Below, in pieces: positions 26,261-34,270 of a stretch of 53,768 nucleotides of DNA. Positions within the stretch are counted from its first letter, which is position 1. Every line of letters begins with the position of its first letter. Under the pieces are notes generated by a model that searched no databases, was not told where the DNA came from, and saw only the letters and a list, made by a program, of their open reading frames with translations. Source of the DNA: Novosphingobium sp. Chol11 (GTDB lineage Bacteria > Pseudomonadota > Alphaproteobacteria > Sphingomonadales > Sphingomonadaceae); contig NZ_CAMBTS010000012.1 of the NCBI RefSeq assembly GCF_945870625.1, forward strand, positions 1 through 53,768, read 5' to 3'. Made by a program: the position numbers and the translations under genes.

Positions 26261-26773
26261 TTAGCCTTCGGTCTGCTCGGCGGGCGCTGCTTCGGCGGCA
26301 GGCGCTTCTTCGGCCGCAGGCGTTTCTTCGGCAGCAGGCTCTGCAGGCGCAGCAGCCGCGGCGGCGGCAGCTTCGGCGGCTTCTGCAGCAGCAGCAGCGG
26401 CAGCCTCGGCGGCTTCACGCTCGGCCTGCTCGGCGTCGGCGATCTTCTTGGCGCGGTCTTCAGCGCGCTCCTTGGCCTTCTTGCCAGGCTCGCCTGCCTT
26501 CGGATTATTGGTCGGCGCGCGTTCGACGATGCCCGCCTTGTCGAGCATGCGCGCAACGCGGTCGGTCGGCTGCGCGCCGACGCCGATCCAGTATCGCACG
26601 CGATCTTCGGTCAGGCGGACGCGGTTGGCATCATCCTTGGCGAGCAGCGGATTGTACGTGCCGACCTGCTCCAGATAGGCGCCATCGCGCGGGCTCCGGC
26701 TGTTGGCGACAACGACCTTGTAATAAGGGCGCTTCTTGGAGCCACCGCGCGAAAGACGAAGAGAAACAGACAT
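26261..26773 (-). CDS. rpsP: 30S ribosomal protein S16 with long Ala/Glu-rich tail
   Basis: The first 85 or so residues are an ordinary S16 ([22 protein letters not shown], then [21 protein letters not shown]). They are followed by a charged helix-like Lys/Glu segment (residues 95-120) and a low-complexity Ala/Glu/Pro tail to residue 170, about twice the E. coli length (82). Extended S16 tails occur in alphaproteobacteria. It lies 41 bp after ffh and six before rimM. Confidence 0.96.
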   Translation of the reverse strand: MSVSLRLSRGGSKKRPYYKVVVANSRSPRDGAYLEQVGTYNPLLAKDDANRVRLTEDRVRYWIGVGAQPTDRVARMLDKAGIVERAPTNNPKAGEPGKKAKERAEDRAKKIADAEQAEREAAEAAAAAAAEAAEAAAAAAAAPAEPAAEETPAAEEAPAAEAAPAEQTEG

Positions 26774-26814
26774 TTAGATAACCTTTCCGACTAAAACTTG
26801 ATTGGTATTCGAAT

Positions 26815-28323
26815 TCATTTGCGCTTGAGCAGATTGCCGAGGTTGGCGGGCATGCCGCCTCCTCCCATGCCGCTGCCGGGCAGGCCGGGCAAACCGCCAG
26901 CGCCCATGCCGCCGCCCATACCGGGAGGTATCTGCCCGCCCCCACCCATTCCGCCGCCAAGCCCGGGCATGGCGGCATCGATGCCGCCGCCGCCGAACAG
27001 CGCGCCAAGGCCCTTCAATCCGCCCATCTTGCGGATCTGCTTCATCGCCTTGGCCATTTCCATGTGCATTTTCAGCAGCTTGTTAACGTCCTGAACCTGC
27101 ATGCCCGATCCCTTGGCAACGCGGATCTTGCGCTTGGCATTGAGCAGTTCGGGGCGCTCGCGCTCCTTGGGCGTCATCGAGCCGATGATCGCATCCATAT
27201 GCAGCAGCACTTTGTCGTCTACGCCGGAACTGGCCATCGCGGCCTTGGCCTTTTTCATGCCGGGGATCATTCCCGCCAGCATGCCAAGCCCGCCCATCCG
27301 CTGCATCTGTTGCAACTGGGTGCGCAGATCGTTCATGTCGAACTGGCCCTTGGCCATGCGCGCGGCCATCCGGTCGGCGTCTTCGGCCTGGATCGTGGCG
27401 GCGGCCTTTTCGACCATCGAGACGATATCGCCCATGCCGAGGATGCGGCCCGCGACGCGCTCGGGATGAAAAGCCTCGATCGCATCGAGCTTTTCGCCGG
27501 TGGCGGCAAATTTGATCGGTTTGCCCGTAACGGCGCGCATCGACAGCGCCGCGCCGCCGCGCGCATCGCCGTCCATGCGGGTCAGCACCACGCCGGTGAG
27601 ATCAACCTCTCCTGCAAAATTTTGCGCAACATTGACCGCGTCTTGACCGGTCAGCGCATCGACCACGAGCAAGGTTTCGCGCGGGGCCGAGACGGCGGAG
27701 ACCGCCTTCATCTCGTCCATCAGCGCCTGATCGACATGGAGGCGGCCCGCAGTATCGAGCAGCAGCACATCCACCGCTTGCAGCTTGGCCGCATGAAGCG
27801 CGCGGGTGGCGATCTCGACCGGGGTTTGCCCCGGCACGATCGGCAGGGTGGCAACCCCAGCCTGCTCGCCAAGCACCTTCAATTGTTCCTGCGCGGCGGG
27901 GCGATTGACATCGAGCGATGCCATCAACACCTTTTTGCCGCGCGTTTCGCGCAGCAGCTTGCCAAGCTTGGCGGTCGTGGTGGTTTTGCCTGACCCTTGC
28001 AGGCCGACCATCATGATCACCACCGGCGGCGCGGCATTGAGATCGATATCCGCCGTTTGCGAACCGAGCATTTCGACCAGACCGTCGTGCACGATCTTGA
28101 CCACCTGCTGGCCCGGTGTGACCGAGCGCAACACCTGTTGGCCGATGGCCGCCTCGGTTACCGAATCGACGAACCGGCGCACCACCGGCAGCGCGACATC
28201 GGCTTCGAGCAGCGCAATGCGCACCTCGCGCATCGCTGCCTGCACATCTTCCTCACGCAGCGCGCCGCTGCCGCGCAAACGGTCGAACACACCGCCGAGC
28301 CGGTCTGACAGACTATCGAACAT
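26815..28323 (-). CDS. ffh: Signal recognition particle GTPase Ffh
   Basis: The SRP54 homologue that binds signal sequences of nascent inner-membrane proteins and docks with FtsY. The 502-residue protein has the N domain (MFDSLSDRLGGVFDRLRG), the P-loop GLQGSGKTTTTAKL, DVNRPAAQEQL, DTAGRLHVDQALM and TRMDGDARGG in the G domain, and the methionine-rich M domain with the SGM and RNA-binding helices near residues 330-440. The last 65 residues are a Gly/Met/Pro low-complexity tail. The partner gene ftsY lies about 3 kb away on the other strand. Confidence 0.97.
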   Translation of the reverse strand: MFDSLSDRLGGVFDRLRGSGALREEDVQAAMREVRIALLEADVALPVVRRFVDSVTEAAIGQQVLRSVTPGQQVVKIVHDGLVEMLGSQTADIDLNAAPPVVIMMVGLQGSGKTTTTAKLGKLLRETRGKKVLMASLDVNRPAAQEQLKVLGEQAGVATLPIVPGQTPVEIATRALHAAKLQAVDVLLLDTAGRLHVDQALMDEMKAVSAVSAPRETLLVVDALTGQDAVNVAQNFAGEVDLTGVVLTRMDGDARGGAALSMRAVTGKPIKFAATGEKLDAIEAFHPERVAGRILGMGDIVSMVEKAAATIQAEDADRMAARMAKGQFDMNDLRTQLQQMQRMGGLGMLAGMIPGMKKAKAAMASSGVDDKVLLHMDAIIGSMTPKERERPELLNAKRKIRVAKGSGMQVQDVNKLLKMHMEMAKAMKQIRKMGGLKGLGALFGGGGIDAAMPGLGGGMGGGGQIPPGMGGGMGAGGLPGLPGSGMGGGGMPANLGNLLKRK

Positions 28324-28639
28324 GCGCCTGCTCCTGTGCCAAACAAACCGGCTCCAAAAAGATCAACGGCGCCAAAACACGAAAAACGCCGGTGGGCGAA
28401 ACCTCGCCGACCAGCGTCAGGCATCCGGGGCGGAGACCGATGACGAATCATGAGCGGTGCAGAAAACTCCTGCACCGCAGGCTGGCAGCATTACGCGCGG
28501 ACGAAGTACTTGGCAAGGTCTGACGCAAACCACGGGCAGCGAACAGCGAGGCAGCGCCCCAGCCGCGGCGCTTAACCAAAACTTCAGCACATATCCTTAG
28601 AGATCATGCGTAGCGTCCCAGCAGGAATGGACAATCCCG
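28324..28639. other. Intergenic region between divergent ffh and GGDEF/EAL genes
   Basis: 316 bp that must hold promoters in both directions. Two hairpins stand out: a 9-bp perfect stem GCGGTGCAG/CTGCACCGC at 28454-28478, and an imperfect 13-bp stem around 28388-28417 in the ffh leader. Neither has a T run. I see no gene. Confidence 0.5.
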
Positions 28640-30298
28640 ATGGCGATCAGGCCGACGACTCAGCAGGACGACAGCGACGCCGCGCATGGCGGCGCGCCCG
28701 CGCCCGCGCGCGATTTTCTGGCGTTGGGCGTGGTGATCGTCTCGGTCGCGATGTTCGTCGCGGCGGGATCGGGCGTGTTGACTGGTGTGGTCCGCAAATA
28801 CCTGTTTGACGAGGCCAATGGGGACGCCGTGCTCGCCAATGCGCTCATCCTCAACATTGCGCTGCTGATCCTGAGCTGGCGCCGCCACGCCGCGCTGAAC
28901 CGCGAAATCGCCGAGCGCCGCAAGGCCGAGCAGGCCGCGCATGTTCTGGCCCATACCGACGCGCTGACCGGCTGCCTCAATCGCCGCAGCATCGATGGCT
29001 TGATGCGCGGGCTGGTCGAACGGGCCGAGCGCCATGGCGGCGAGGTCGTCGCGCTGATGATCGATCTCGACAAGTTCAAGCGCTCAAACGATTTTCATGG
29101 CCATCAGGTAGGCGATGCCGTGTTGATCGAGATCGCGCGGCGGCTGCGCGCCGCGATGCCCGCCGAGGCGCTTATCGCGCGGCTGGGGGGCGATGAGTTC
29201 ATTTGCGCCGCAATTTTTGCGCAGCACCGGGCCGGCATGGTCGAAGCTTTGTGCACGCGGCTGAACGAGGCTTTGGCCGAACCCATCGAGCATAACGGAA
29301 CCCGCGTCACCGTAACCGCCTCTATCGGGATCGCAGACGAGCCACCCGTGCACGACATGCAGCCAGCGCAGCTTGCGGCAGACCTGCTGCACCGCGCCGA
29401 TCTGGCGATGTACCGGGCCAAAAAGGCCGGCGGAAACCGCTTTTGCCGCTATGAAGAGGCAATGGCCAAGGAGCTACGCTTTCGCCGCGAGCTGGAAAAC
29501 GATTTGCGCGAGGGCCTCGATCGCGGCGAATTCGTGCCCTATTACGAAAAGCAGATGGACCTGGAGACCGGCGTGCTGACCGGGTTCGAAATGCTCGCGC
29601 GCTGGCATTCGCCGCGCTTTGGCCTGATAAGCCCGGAGCATTTCATTCCGGTTGCAGAGGAAGTCGGGCTGATCGCGCCGCTTTCGGAAGCGCTGATCGC
29701 GCAGGCGCTGATCGATGCGCGCGATTGGGACCCCCGGCTTACTTTGTCGGTCAATATCTCCCCGGTGCAGCTGCGCGATCCGCAATTTGCGCAGAAGATC
29801 CTCAAGTTGCTGGTCGCGGCCAATTTTCCGCCCAGCCGCCTGGACATCGAGATCACCGAGGTGTGCCTGCACGAGAACATCGAAGTGGTGCGTTCGCTGA
29901 TCACCAGCCTGCAAAACCAGGGCATCCGCATCAGCCTCGATGACTTCGGCACGGGCTACGCCAGCATCGCGCAGCTGCGCGCCTTGCCGTTCGACCGGAT
30001 CAAGATCGACCGCAGCTTTATCTCAACGCTGGCTTCGAGCACGGACAACACCGCCATTGTCGAGGCGATCACCTCGCTGGGGCGCGGCATGGCCATGCCG
30101 ATCACCGCCGAAGGGATCGAGAGCTCCGAAGTGCTGGAAAGCCTGCGCAAACTGGGCAAGTTCAAGGGCCAAGGCTATCTTTACGGCCAGCCAGCCAGCG
30201 CATCGGAAACCCGTCGCTTGCTGCGCGAGCAGCAGCTGCTGGCAGTGAACGCGCCGCCCGCCAACGCGCCAGCGCCGATCGCGGCAGCGCGCGCCTGA
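28640..30298 (+). CDS. GGDEF-EAL c-di-GMP signalling protein
   Basis: A 552-residue membrane protein with two N-terminal helices (about residues 26-48 and 63-80), a short linker helix, a diguanylate cyclase domain and a phosphodiesterase domain. The cyclase active site is intact (GGDEF, 183-187; metal ligand in LMIDLDKFK); the RxxD product-inhibition site is absent. The EAL signature reads GFEMLARW (EML, 317-319), keeping the metal-binding Glu. DFGTGYAS, DRIKIDRSFI and the later ITAEGIE motifs are present, so hydrolysis of c-di-GMP is likely. Which activity dominates cannot be told. The ATG at 28640 has only a distant AGGA upstream. Confidence 0.92.
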   Translation: MAIRPTTQQDDSDAAHGGAPAPARDFLALGVVIVSVAMFVAAGSGVLTGVVRKYLFDEANGDAVLANALILNIALLILSWRRHAALNREIAERRKAEQAAHVLAHTDALTGCLNRRSIDGLMRGLVERAERHGGEVVALMIDLDKFKRSNDFHGHQVGDAVLIEIARRLRAAMPAEALIARLGGDEFICAAIFAQHRAGMVEALCTRLNEALAEPIEHNGTRVTVTASIGIADEPPVHDMQPAQLAADLLHRADLAMYRAKKAGGNRFCRYEEAMAKELRFRRELENDLREGLDRGEFVPYYEKQMDLETGVLTGFEMLARWHSPRFGLISPEHFIPVAEEVGLIAPLSEALIAQALIDARDWDPRLTLSVNISPVQLRDPQFAQKILKLLVAANFPPSRLDIEITEVCLHENIEVVRSLITSLQNQGIRISLDDFGTGYASIAQLRALPFDRIKIDRSFISTLASSTDNTAIVEAITSLGRGMAMPITAEGIESSEVLESLRKLGKFKGQGYLYGQPASASETRRLLREQQLLAVNAPPANAPAPIAAARA

Positions 30299-30360
30299 AC
30301 CCCGGGCGGCGATGAGCGGCACCCATTGCGATCAAGGCCGATGCGGCTTAGATCGCGGTA

Positions 30361-31170
30361 ATGCGCATACCGTTTTGCAAGATGCACGGCCTCGGCAATG
30401 ATTTCGTCGTGATCGACGCGCGCACGGCGGCGGTTGCGGTGTCGGCGGCGCGCGCCGCCGCGCTGGCGGATCGGCGCACGGGCATCGGCTGCGATCAGTT
30501 GATCTTGCTGGAACCTTCCGCAGCGGCCGATGTGCGCATGCGGATTTTCAATCCCGATGGCGGCGAAGTGGAGGCTTGCGGCAATGCCGCGCGCGCGGTC
30601 GGCTTTTTGCTGGGCGGCGCGCACAGCATTGAGACGCTAGGCGGCATAATCCGCGCCGAAGCGCGCGACGACAGCGTTGCGGTCGACATGGGCGCGCCCC
30701 GCTTTGGTTGGGAGGATATTCCGCTGGCCTATGCGATGGACACGCTATCGATGCCGGTGGCGTGGGACGAACTGGAAGCGCCGGTGGCGGTCAATGTCGG
30801 CAATCCCCACGTGGTGTTCTTCGTGCCCGATGCCCATGCCGTCGATCTTGCCCGGCTGGGGCCGCTGATCGAACATGATCCGCTGTTTCCGGCGCGGATC
30901 AATGTGAATGTCGCCAGCGTGACCGGCCCCGACCACCTGACTTTGCGCGTGTGGGAGCGCGGCGCCGGGCTGACCCGCGCTTGCGGCACCGGTGCCTGCG
31001 CCAGCGCGGTCGCGGCCATCCGGCGCGGGCTGACGGGGCGCAAGGTCTGGGTTGATCTGCCAGGTGGCCGCCTCAAGATTGGCTGGCCGATGGGCGGCGC
31101 GGTTTTGATGGCAGGCCCTGCGCAGATGAGCTTTGCAGGATCGTTCGAGGATGCGGATTATCCGCTGTGA
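30361..31170 (+). CDS. dapF: Diaminopimelate epimerase
   Basis: Interconverts LL- and meso-diaminopimelate for lysine and peptidoglycan synthesis without a cofactor. The 269-residue protein has FCKMHGLGNDFVVID at the start and the two catalytic cysteines in EACGNAARAV (C73) and ACGTGACASA (C208). Two fused similar lobes are visible. Its stop overlaps a GTG that opens a 34-codon frame before ftsY. Confidence 0.97.
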   Translation: MRIPFCKMHGLGNDFVVIDARTAAVAVSAARAAALADRRTGIGCDQLILLEPSAAADVRMRIFNPDGGEVEACGNAARAVGFLLGGAHSIETLGGIIRAEARDDSVAVDMGAPRFGWEDIPLAYAMDTLSMPVAWDELEAPVAVNVGNPHVVFFVPDAHAVDLARLGPLIEHDPLFPARINVNVASVTGPDHLTLRVWERGAGLTRACGTGACASAVAAIRRGLTGRKVWVDLPGGRLKIGWPMGGAVLMAGPAQMSFAGSFEDADYPL

Positions 31171-31271
31171 CCGATGATCCCATGCGGCAGTTTCGCTTGC
31201 CCAATGCAGGATCAGCGGCCATTCCGGGCGGCGCGGGCGCTGGCTTGCTGCGGGCCGACAAGGATGATTGA
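31167..31271 (+). CDS. Possible 34-codon mini-ORF between dapF and ftsY
   Basis: A GTG overlaps the dapF stop (GTGA) and opens 34 codons (product starting MTDDPMRQFRLPNAG and ending LLRADKDD), stopping 12 bp before the ftsY ATG. It fills the gap and could keep translation coupled. I recognise no family; in related genomes, as I recall, a MiaB-like methylthiotransferase gene often occupies this place. It may be a remnant or chance. Confidence 0.3.
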   Translation: MTDDPMRQFRLPNAGSAAIPGGAGAGLLRADKDD

Positions 31272-31283
31272 AAGAATGCTGGC

Positions 31284-32249
31284 ATGAGCACACCCGCCGA
31301 GACGACAAGTTCGCAAAGCGGGAGCTGGGCTGATCGTTTGCGCGGGGGGCTGCGCAAGACCTCCGAACGGCTGACCGAAACGCTCGGCAGCAGCCTCACC
31401 GGCTTTGGCGGGGCCACCCGGCTGAGCGAGGCGCAGCTGGACGAGATCGAGGACGGCCTGATCGAGGCCGATCTTGGCCCCCGTGCCGCTGCCCGCATCC
31501 GCGCGCGGCTTGGCGAAGGGCGGTTCGACAAGGGGCTCGACGAAGCCGCCCTGCGCGCCGCCGTGGCCGAGGAAATCGCCGCGATCCTGCGGCCAGTGGC
31601 CAAGCCGCTGGAGATCACCGCCTTCCCGCGTCCGCAGGTGATCCTCGTGATCGGGGTGAACGGATCGGGCAAGACCACGACCATCGCCAAGCTGGCGCAT
31701 ATGTTTCAGGAGCAGGATTACCGCGTGATGCTGGCGGCGGGCGATACCTTTCGCGCCGCCGCGATCGGCCAGCTCAAGGTCTGGGCCGACCGGCTGGGGG
31801 TGCCCATCATCACCGGCCCCGAAGGCGGTGATCCGGCGGCGATCGTGTTTGACGCGGTGCGCGCGGCGACCGATGCCGGGATCGACGCGCTAATCGTCGA
31901 TACCGCAGGGCGGCTGCACAACAAGCGCGAACTGATGGACGAGCTGGCCAAAGTGCGCCGCGTGCTGGGCCGGATCAACCCCGCAGCGCCGCACGACGTG
32001 GTGCTCGTGCTCGATGCCACCAACGGCCAGAATGCGCTGCAACAGATCGAGATTTTCGGCCAGGTGGCGAATGTCACCGGGCTGATCATGACCAAGCTGG
32101 ATGGCACCGCGCGCGGCGGCGTGCTGGTGGCGGCGGCGCAGCAATATGGCCTCCCCATCCATGCCATCGGCGTGGGCGAAAAGATCGACGATCTGCGCGC
32201 CTTCGATCCCGATCTGGTGGCGCAAGTGATTGCAGGAGTAGCGCGTTGA
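31284..32249 (+). CDS. ftsY: Signal recognition particle receptor FtsY
   Basis: Docks ribosome-SRP complexes at the membrane through GTPase pairing with Ffh. The 321-residue protein has the NG domain with GVNGSGKTTTIAKLA, AGDTFRAAAIGQLKVWADR, DTAGRLHNKRELM, TKLDGTARGG and the final IGVGEKIDDLRAFDP. The acidic A domain of the E. coli protein is missing, as in many alphaproteobacteria; the N-terminus instead has an amphipathic stretch (WADRLRGGLRKTSERL). Its stop overlaps the TTG start of yciB. Confidence 0.97.
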   Translation: MSTPAETTSSQSGSWADRLRGGLRKTSERLTETLGSSLTGFGGATRLSEAQLDEIEDGLIEADLGPRAAARIRARLGEGRFDKGLDEAALRAAVAEEIAAILRPVAKPLEITAFPRPQVILVIGVNGSGKTTTIAKLAHMFQEQDYRVMLAAGDTFRAAAIGQLKVWADRLGVPIITGPEGGDPAAIVFDAVRAATDAGIDALIVDTAGRLHNKRELMDELAKVRRVLGRINPAAPHDVVLVLDATNGQNALQQIEIFGQVANVTGLIMTKLDGTARGGVLVAAAQQYGLPIHAIGVGEKIDDLRAFDPDLVAQVIAGVAR

Positions 32250-32908
32250 ACCCGCCCGAAGCCGCACCGCACAAGGCCAAGCCCAAATCCTCGTGGATCA
32301 ATCTGGCGGTCGATTATGGCCCGCTGATCGTGTTTTTCCTCGCCTATCGCCAGTTCAGCCCGAAGGACGCGAGTGCCGAAGGGGTTAGCGCGGTGGTTGC
32401 GGTGACCAAGAGCACGGCGGCCTTCATGATCGCAACGGTGATCGCACTGGTGGTGTCGAAATGGCGGCTGGGGCGGATTTCGCCGATGCTGTGGCTTTCC
32501 ACGGTGCTGATCATCGGATTTGGCTCGCTGACGGTGCTCCTGGGTGATCCGTTCTGGATCCAGATCAAGCCGACCGCGATTTACCTGCTGTTTGCCGCCT
32601 TGCTGTTTGGCGGGCTGATGCGCGGCAAGCCCCTGCTGCGCACCTTGCTCGAAAGCGCATTTGAAGGCCTTTCCGAAGAAGGCTGGCTCAAGCTGTCGCG
32701 CAATTGGGCGTTCTTCTTCCTGTTTCTGGCCGCGCTCAACGAAGTGCTGCGCTATTCGCTAAGCTTCGATGGCTGGCTTGCGGCCAAGCTGTGGGGCGTG
32801 ACCACATTGTCCTTCCTGTTCACGTTTACGCAGATCCCGATGCTGCTCAAACACGGGCTGGGCGATACAGGCGCGGCCGAGGCCGAGCAAAACCCGCCCC
32901 GCGATTGA
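32246..32908 (+). CDS. yciB: YciB family inner-membrane septation protein
   Basis: A 220-residue protein with five or so membrane helices. NLAVDYGPLIVFFLAY, KPTAIYLLFAALLFGG, the RNWAFFFLFLAALNEVLR segment and FLFTFTQIPMLLK are characteristic of YciB/IspZ, linked to envelope integrity and septation. The start is TTG, overlapping the ftsY stop (TTGA), with AGGAG at good spacing. It therefore follows ftsY in an operon, an arrangement seen in other alphaproteobacteria. Confidence 0.92.
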   Translation: MNPPEAAPHKAKPKSSWINLAVDYGPLIVFFLAYRQFSPKDASAEGVSAVVAVTKSTAAFMIATVIALVVSKWRLGRISPMLWLSTVLIIGFGSLTVLLGDPFWIQIKPTAIYLLFAALLFGGLMRGKPLLRTLLESAFEGLSEEGWLKLSRNWAFFFLFLAALNEVLRYSLSFDGWLAAKLWGVTTLSFLFTFTQIPMLLKHGLGDTGAAEAEQNPPRD

Positions 32909-33035
32909 GCGCACGACTCCCCTTTGGCCGACACGTTCAAAATGGCATGACAAACAGCGCATTTCCCTTAATAAGCGGCCATCAGCCTCGCCGCGCTCCG
33001 GCCTGAGGCGCTCTGCAACTTCCAGGGGGAATCGT

Positions 33036-33608
33036 ATGCTCAAATTCTTTGGCAATCTTCATCAGGTTCTGGTGGTCGGGCTCGTCGCCGCGATCGCTGT
33101 GATGATCGGCTTTCACAGCAGCGCTCCGGTGGACACCAATTCGGTGTTTCGCTGGTTGCATGCCTTCTTCGGGATCCTGTGGATCGGCCTGCTGTATTAT
33201 CTGAACTTCGTGCAAGTGCCGACAATGCCCAAGATTCCCGCCGAGCAGAAGGGCGCGATCACCGGCCACATCGCACCCAAGGTGTTCTTCTTCTTTCGCT
33301 ACGGCGCGCTGCTGACGCTGATCACTGGCCTCGTGGTCGCCATCGTTAGTGGCTATGGCCATTCCGCGCTGACCTTCACCGGCGAAGGCAATGTCAATCT
33401 GATCGGCGTGGGCATGTGGCTTGCCATCATTATGGCGTTCAATGTGTGGTTCATCATCTGGCCCGCTCAGCAGAAGATTCTCGGCTTGGTCGAGGCGACC
33501 GCCGAGCAGAAGGCCGCCGCCGCCCCGCGCGCGCTGATGGCCAGCCGCACCAATCTGCTGCTGTCGCTGCCGATGCTGTATTGCATGGTTAGCGCCAATC
33601 TGGGCTGA
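33036..33608 (+). CDS. Urate hydroxylase PuuD-type (Urate_ox_N) membrane protein
   Basis: A 190-residue membrane protein with four to five helices. The HAFFGILWIGLLYYLNFVQVP segment and the RYGALLTLITGL helix match the N-terminal membrane domain of the PuuD family (PF06181). Full PuuD proteins carry a C-terminal cytochrome c domain; this one stops after the membrane part, so it may be a stand-alone member without urate oxidation activity. No purine-catabolism genes are nearby. The start ATG follows AGGGGG. Confidence 0.75.
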   Translation: MLKFFGNLHQVLVVGLVAAIAVMIGFHSSAPVDTNSVFRWLHAFFGILWIGLLYYLNFVQVPTMPKIPAEQKGAITGHIAPKVFFFFRYGALLTLITGLVVAIVSGYGHSALTFTGEGNVNLIGVGMWLAIIMAFNVWFIIWPAQQKILGLVEATAEQKAAAAPRALMASRTNLLLSLPMLYCMVSANLG

Positions 33609-33623
33609 CGGCCAAACCCTGAG

Positions 33624-33652
33624 GACCGCCGCAGCAAATTGCGGCGGCGGTC
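33624..33652 (+). terminator. Hairpin after the PuuD-type gene
   Basis: GACCGCCGC pairs perfectly with GCGGCGGTC. No T run follows, so termination is less certain than for the next hairpin. Confidence 0.45.
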
Positions 33653-33674
33653 GTCGCTCCTGACATGGAACTTT

Positions 33675-33728
33675 GCGGCCCGGGCTGCGTTGGTGATCGC
33701 ACCACGCGCGGCCCGGGCCGCTTTGTTT
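33675..33728 (+). terminator. Terminator ahead of the lipoprotein gene
   Basis: GCGGCCCGGGC at 33675-33685 pairs with GCCCGGGCCGC at 33711-33721 and is followed by TTTGTTT. Confidence 0.6.
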
Positions 33729-33753
33729 CGGTTTGCATGCAGGAGAATACCCA

Positions 33754-34107
33754 ATGCGCACAACTTCATCGCTCACCTTGACGACTATCGCCATTGCCGC
33801 CGTTGTGCTTTCCGGCTGCTCGAAAGAGACCCAGAAGGACGCCTCCGAGACGGCAACTTCGGCTTCCAATGACGTCGCCGGAATGGCCGCTGACGCCAGC
33901 GAAGGCATGGATTCGCTCGGCGCATCGGCGAGCAATGGGGTCGAGGCGATGGACGACAAGGCCAGCGAAACCGCCGCCGACGTTGCCAATTTCGGCAAGA
34001 AAGTAGGCGCGGCCGCCAGCAAAATGGGCGACGGCATCGCAGAGGGCGCGCGGGACGCCAAAGACGAGATGAAGAGCACACCCTCGCCCAAACCTGAGGC
34101 CGATTGA
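33754..34107 (+). CDS. Small lipoprotein with Ala/Asp/Ser-rich helical repeats
   Basis: A 117-residue lipoprotein. The signal peptide ends in the lipobox VLSGC with lipidated C22. The mature part is a low-complexity Ala/Asp/Lys/Glu sequence with short repeats such as NDVAGMAADASEGM and SETAADVANFGKK, predicted helical, somewhat like LEA or apolipophorin-type repeats. The ATG at 33754 follows AGGAG closely; an upstream in-frame start at 33733 would spoil the signal peptide. Possibly a stress or envelope protein; the function is unknown. Confidence 0.75.
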   Translation: MRTTSSLTLTTIAIAAVVLSGCSKETQKDASETATSASNDVAGMAADASEGMDSLGASASNGVEAMDDKASETAADVANFGKKVGAAASKMGDGIAEGARDAKDEMKSTPSPKPEAD

Positions 34108-34138
34108 GCCCTCACCTGAACCCAAGAGAGCTTGTCTG

Positions 34139-34235
34139 TTCCTCCCCCGCGCGGGGGAGGCTGGGTGAGGGTGATCAGCGCTTGCCAGAGAGGCGGCTCC
34201 CCTTCCCCCAACCCATCCCCGCCGGGGAGGAGGGC
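34139..34235. repeat. GC-rich palindromic element (two arms)
   Basis: Opens with a perfect 20-bp palindrome (half-site CCTCCCCCGC, 34141-34160), continues CTGGGTGAGGGTG, and ends with a related inverted arm (CCCCAACCCATCCCC then GCCGGGGAGG). It resembles the element in trmD in design (CCTCCCC...GGGGAGG ends) but the arm interiors differ. It lies between the convergent lipoprotein and kup genes. Confidence 0.7.
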
Positions 34236-34270
34236 CGAAACAACCCTTACTGCAGTCCGTGACTGCCGGC

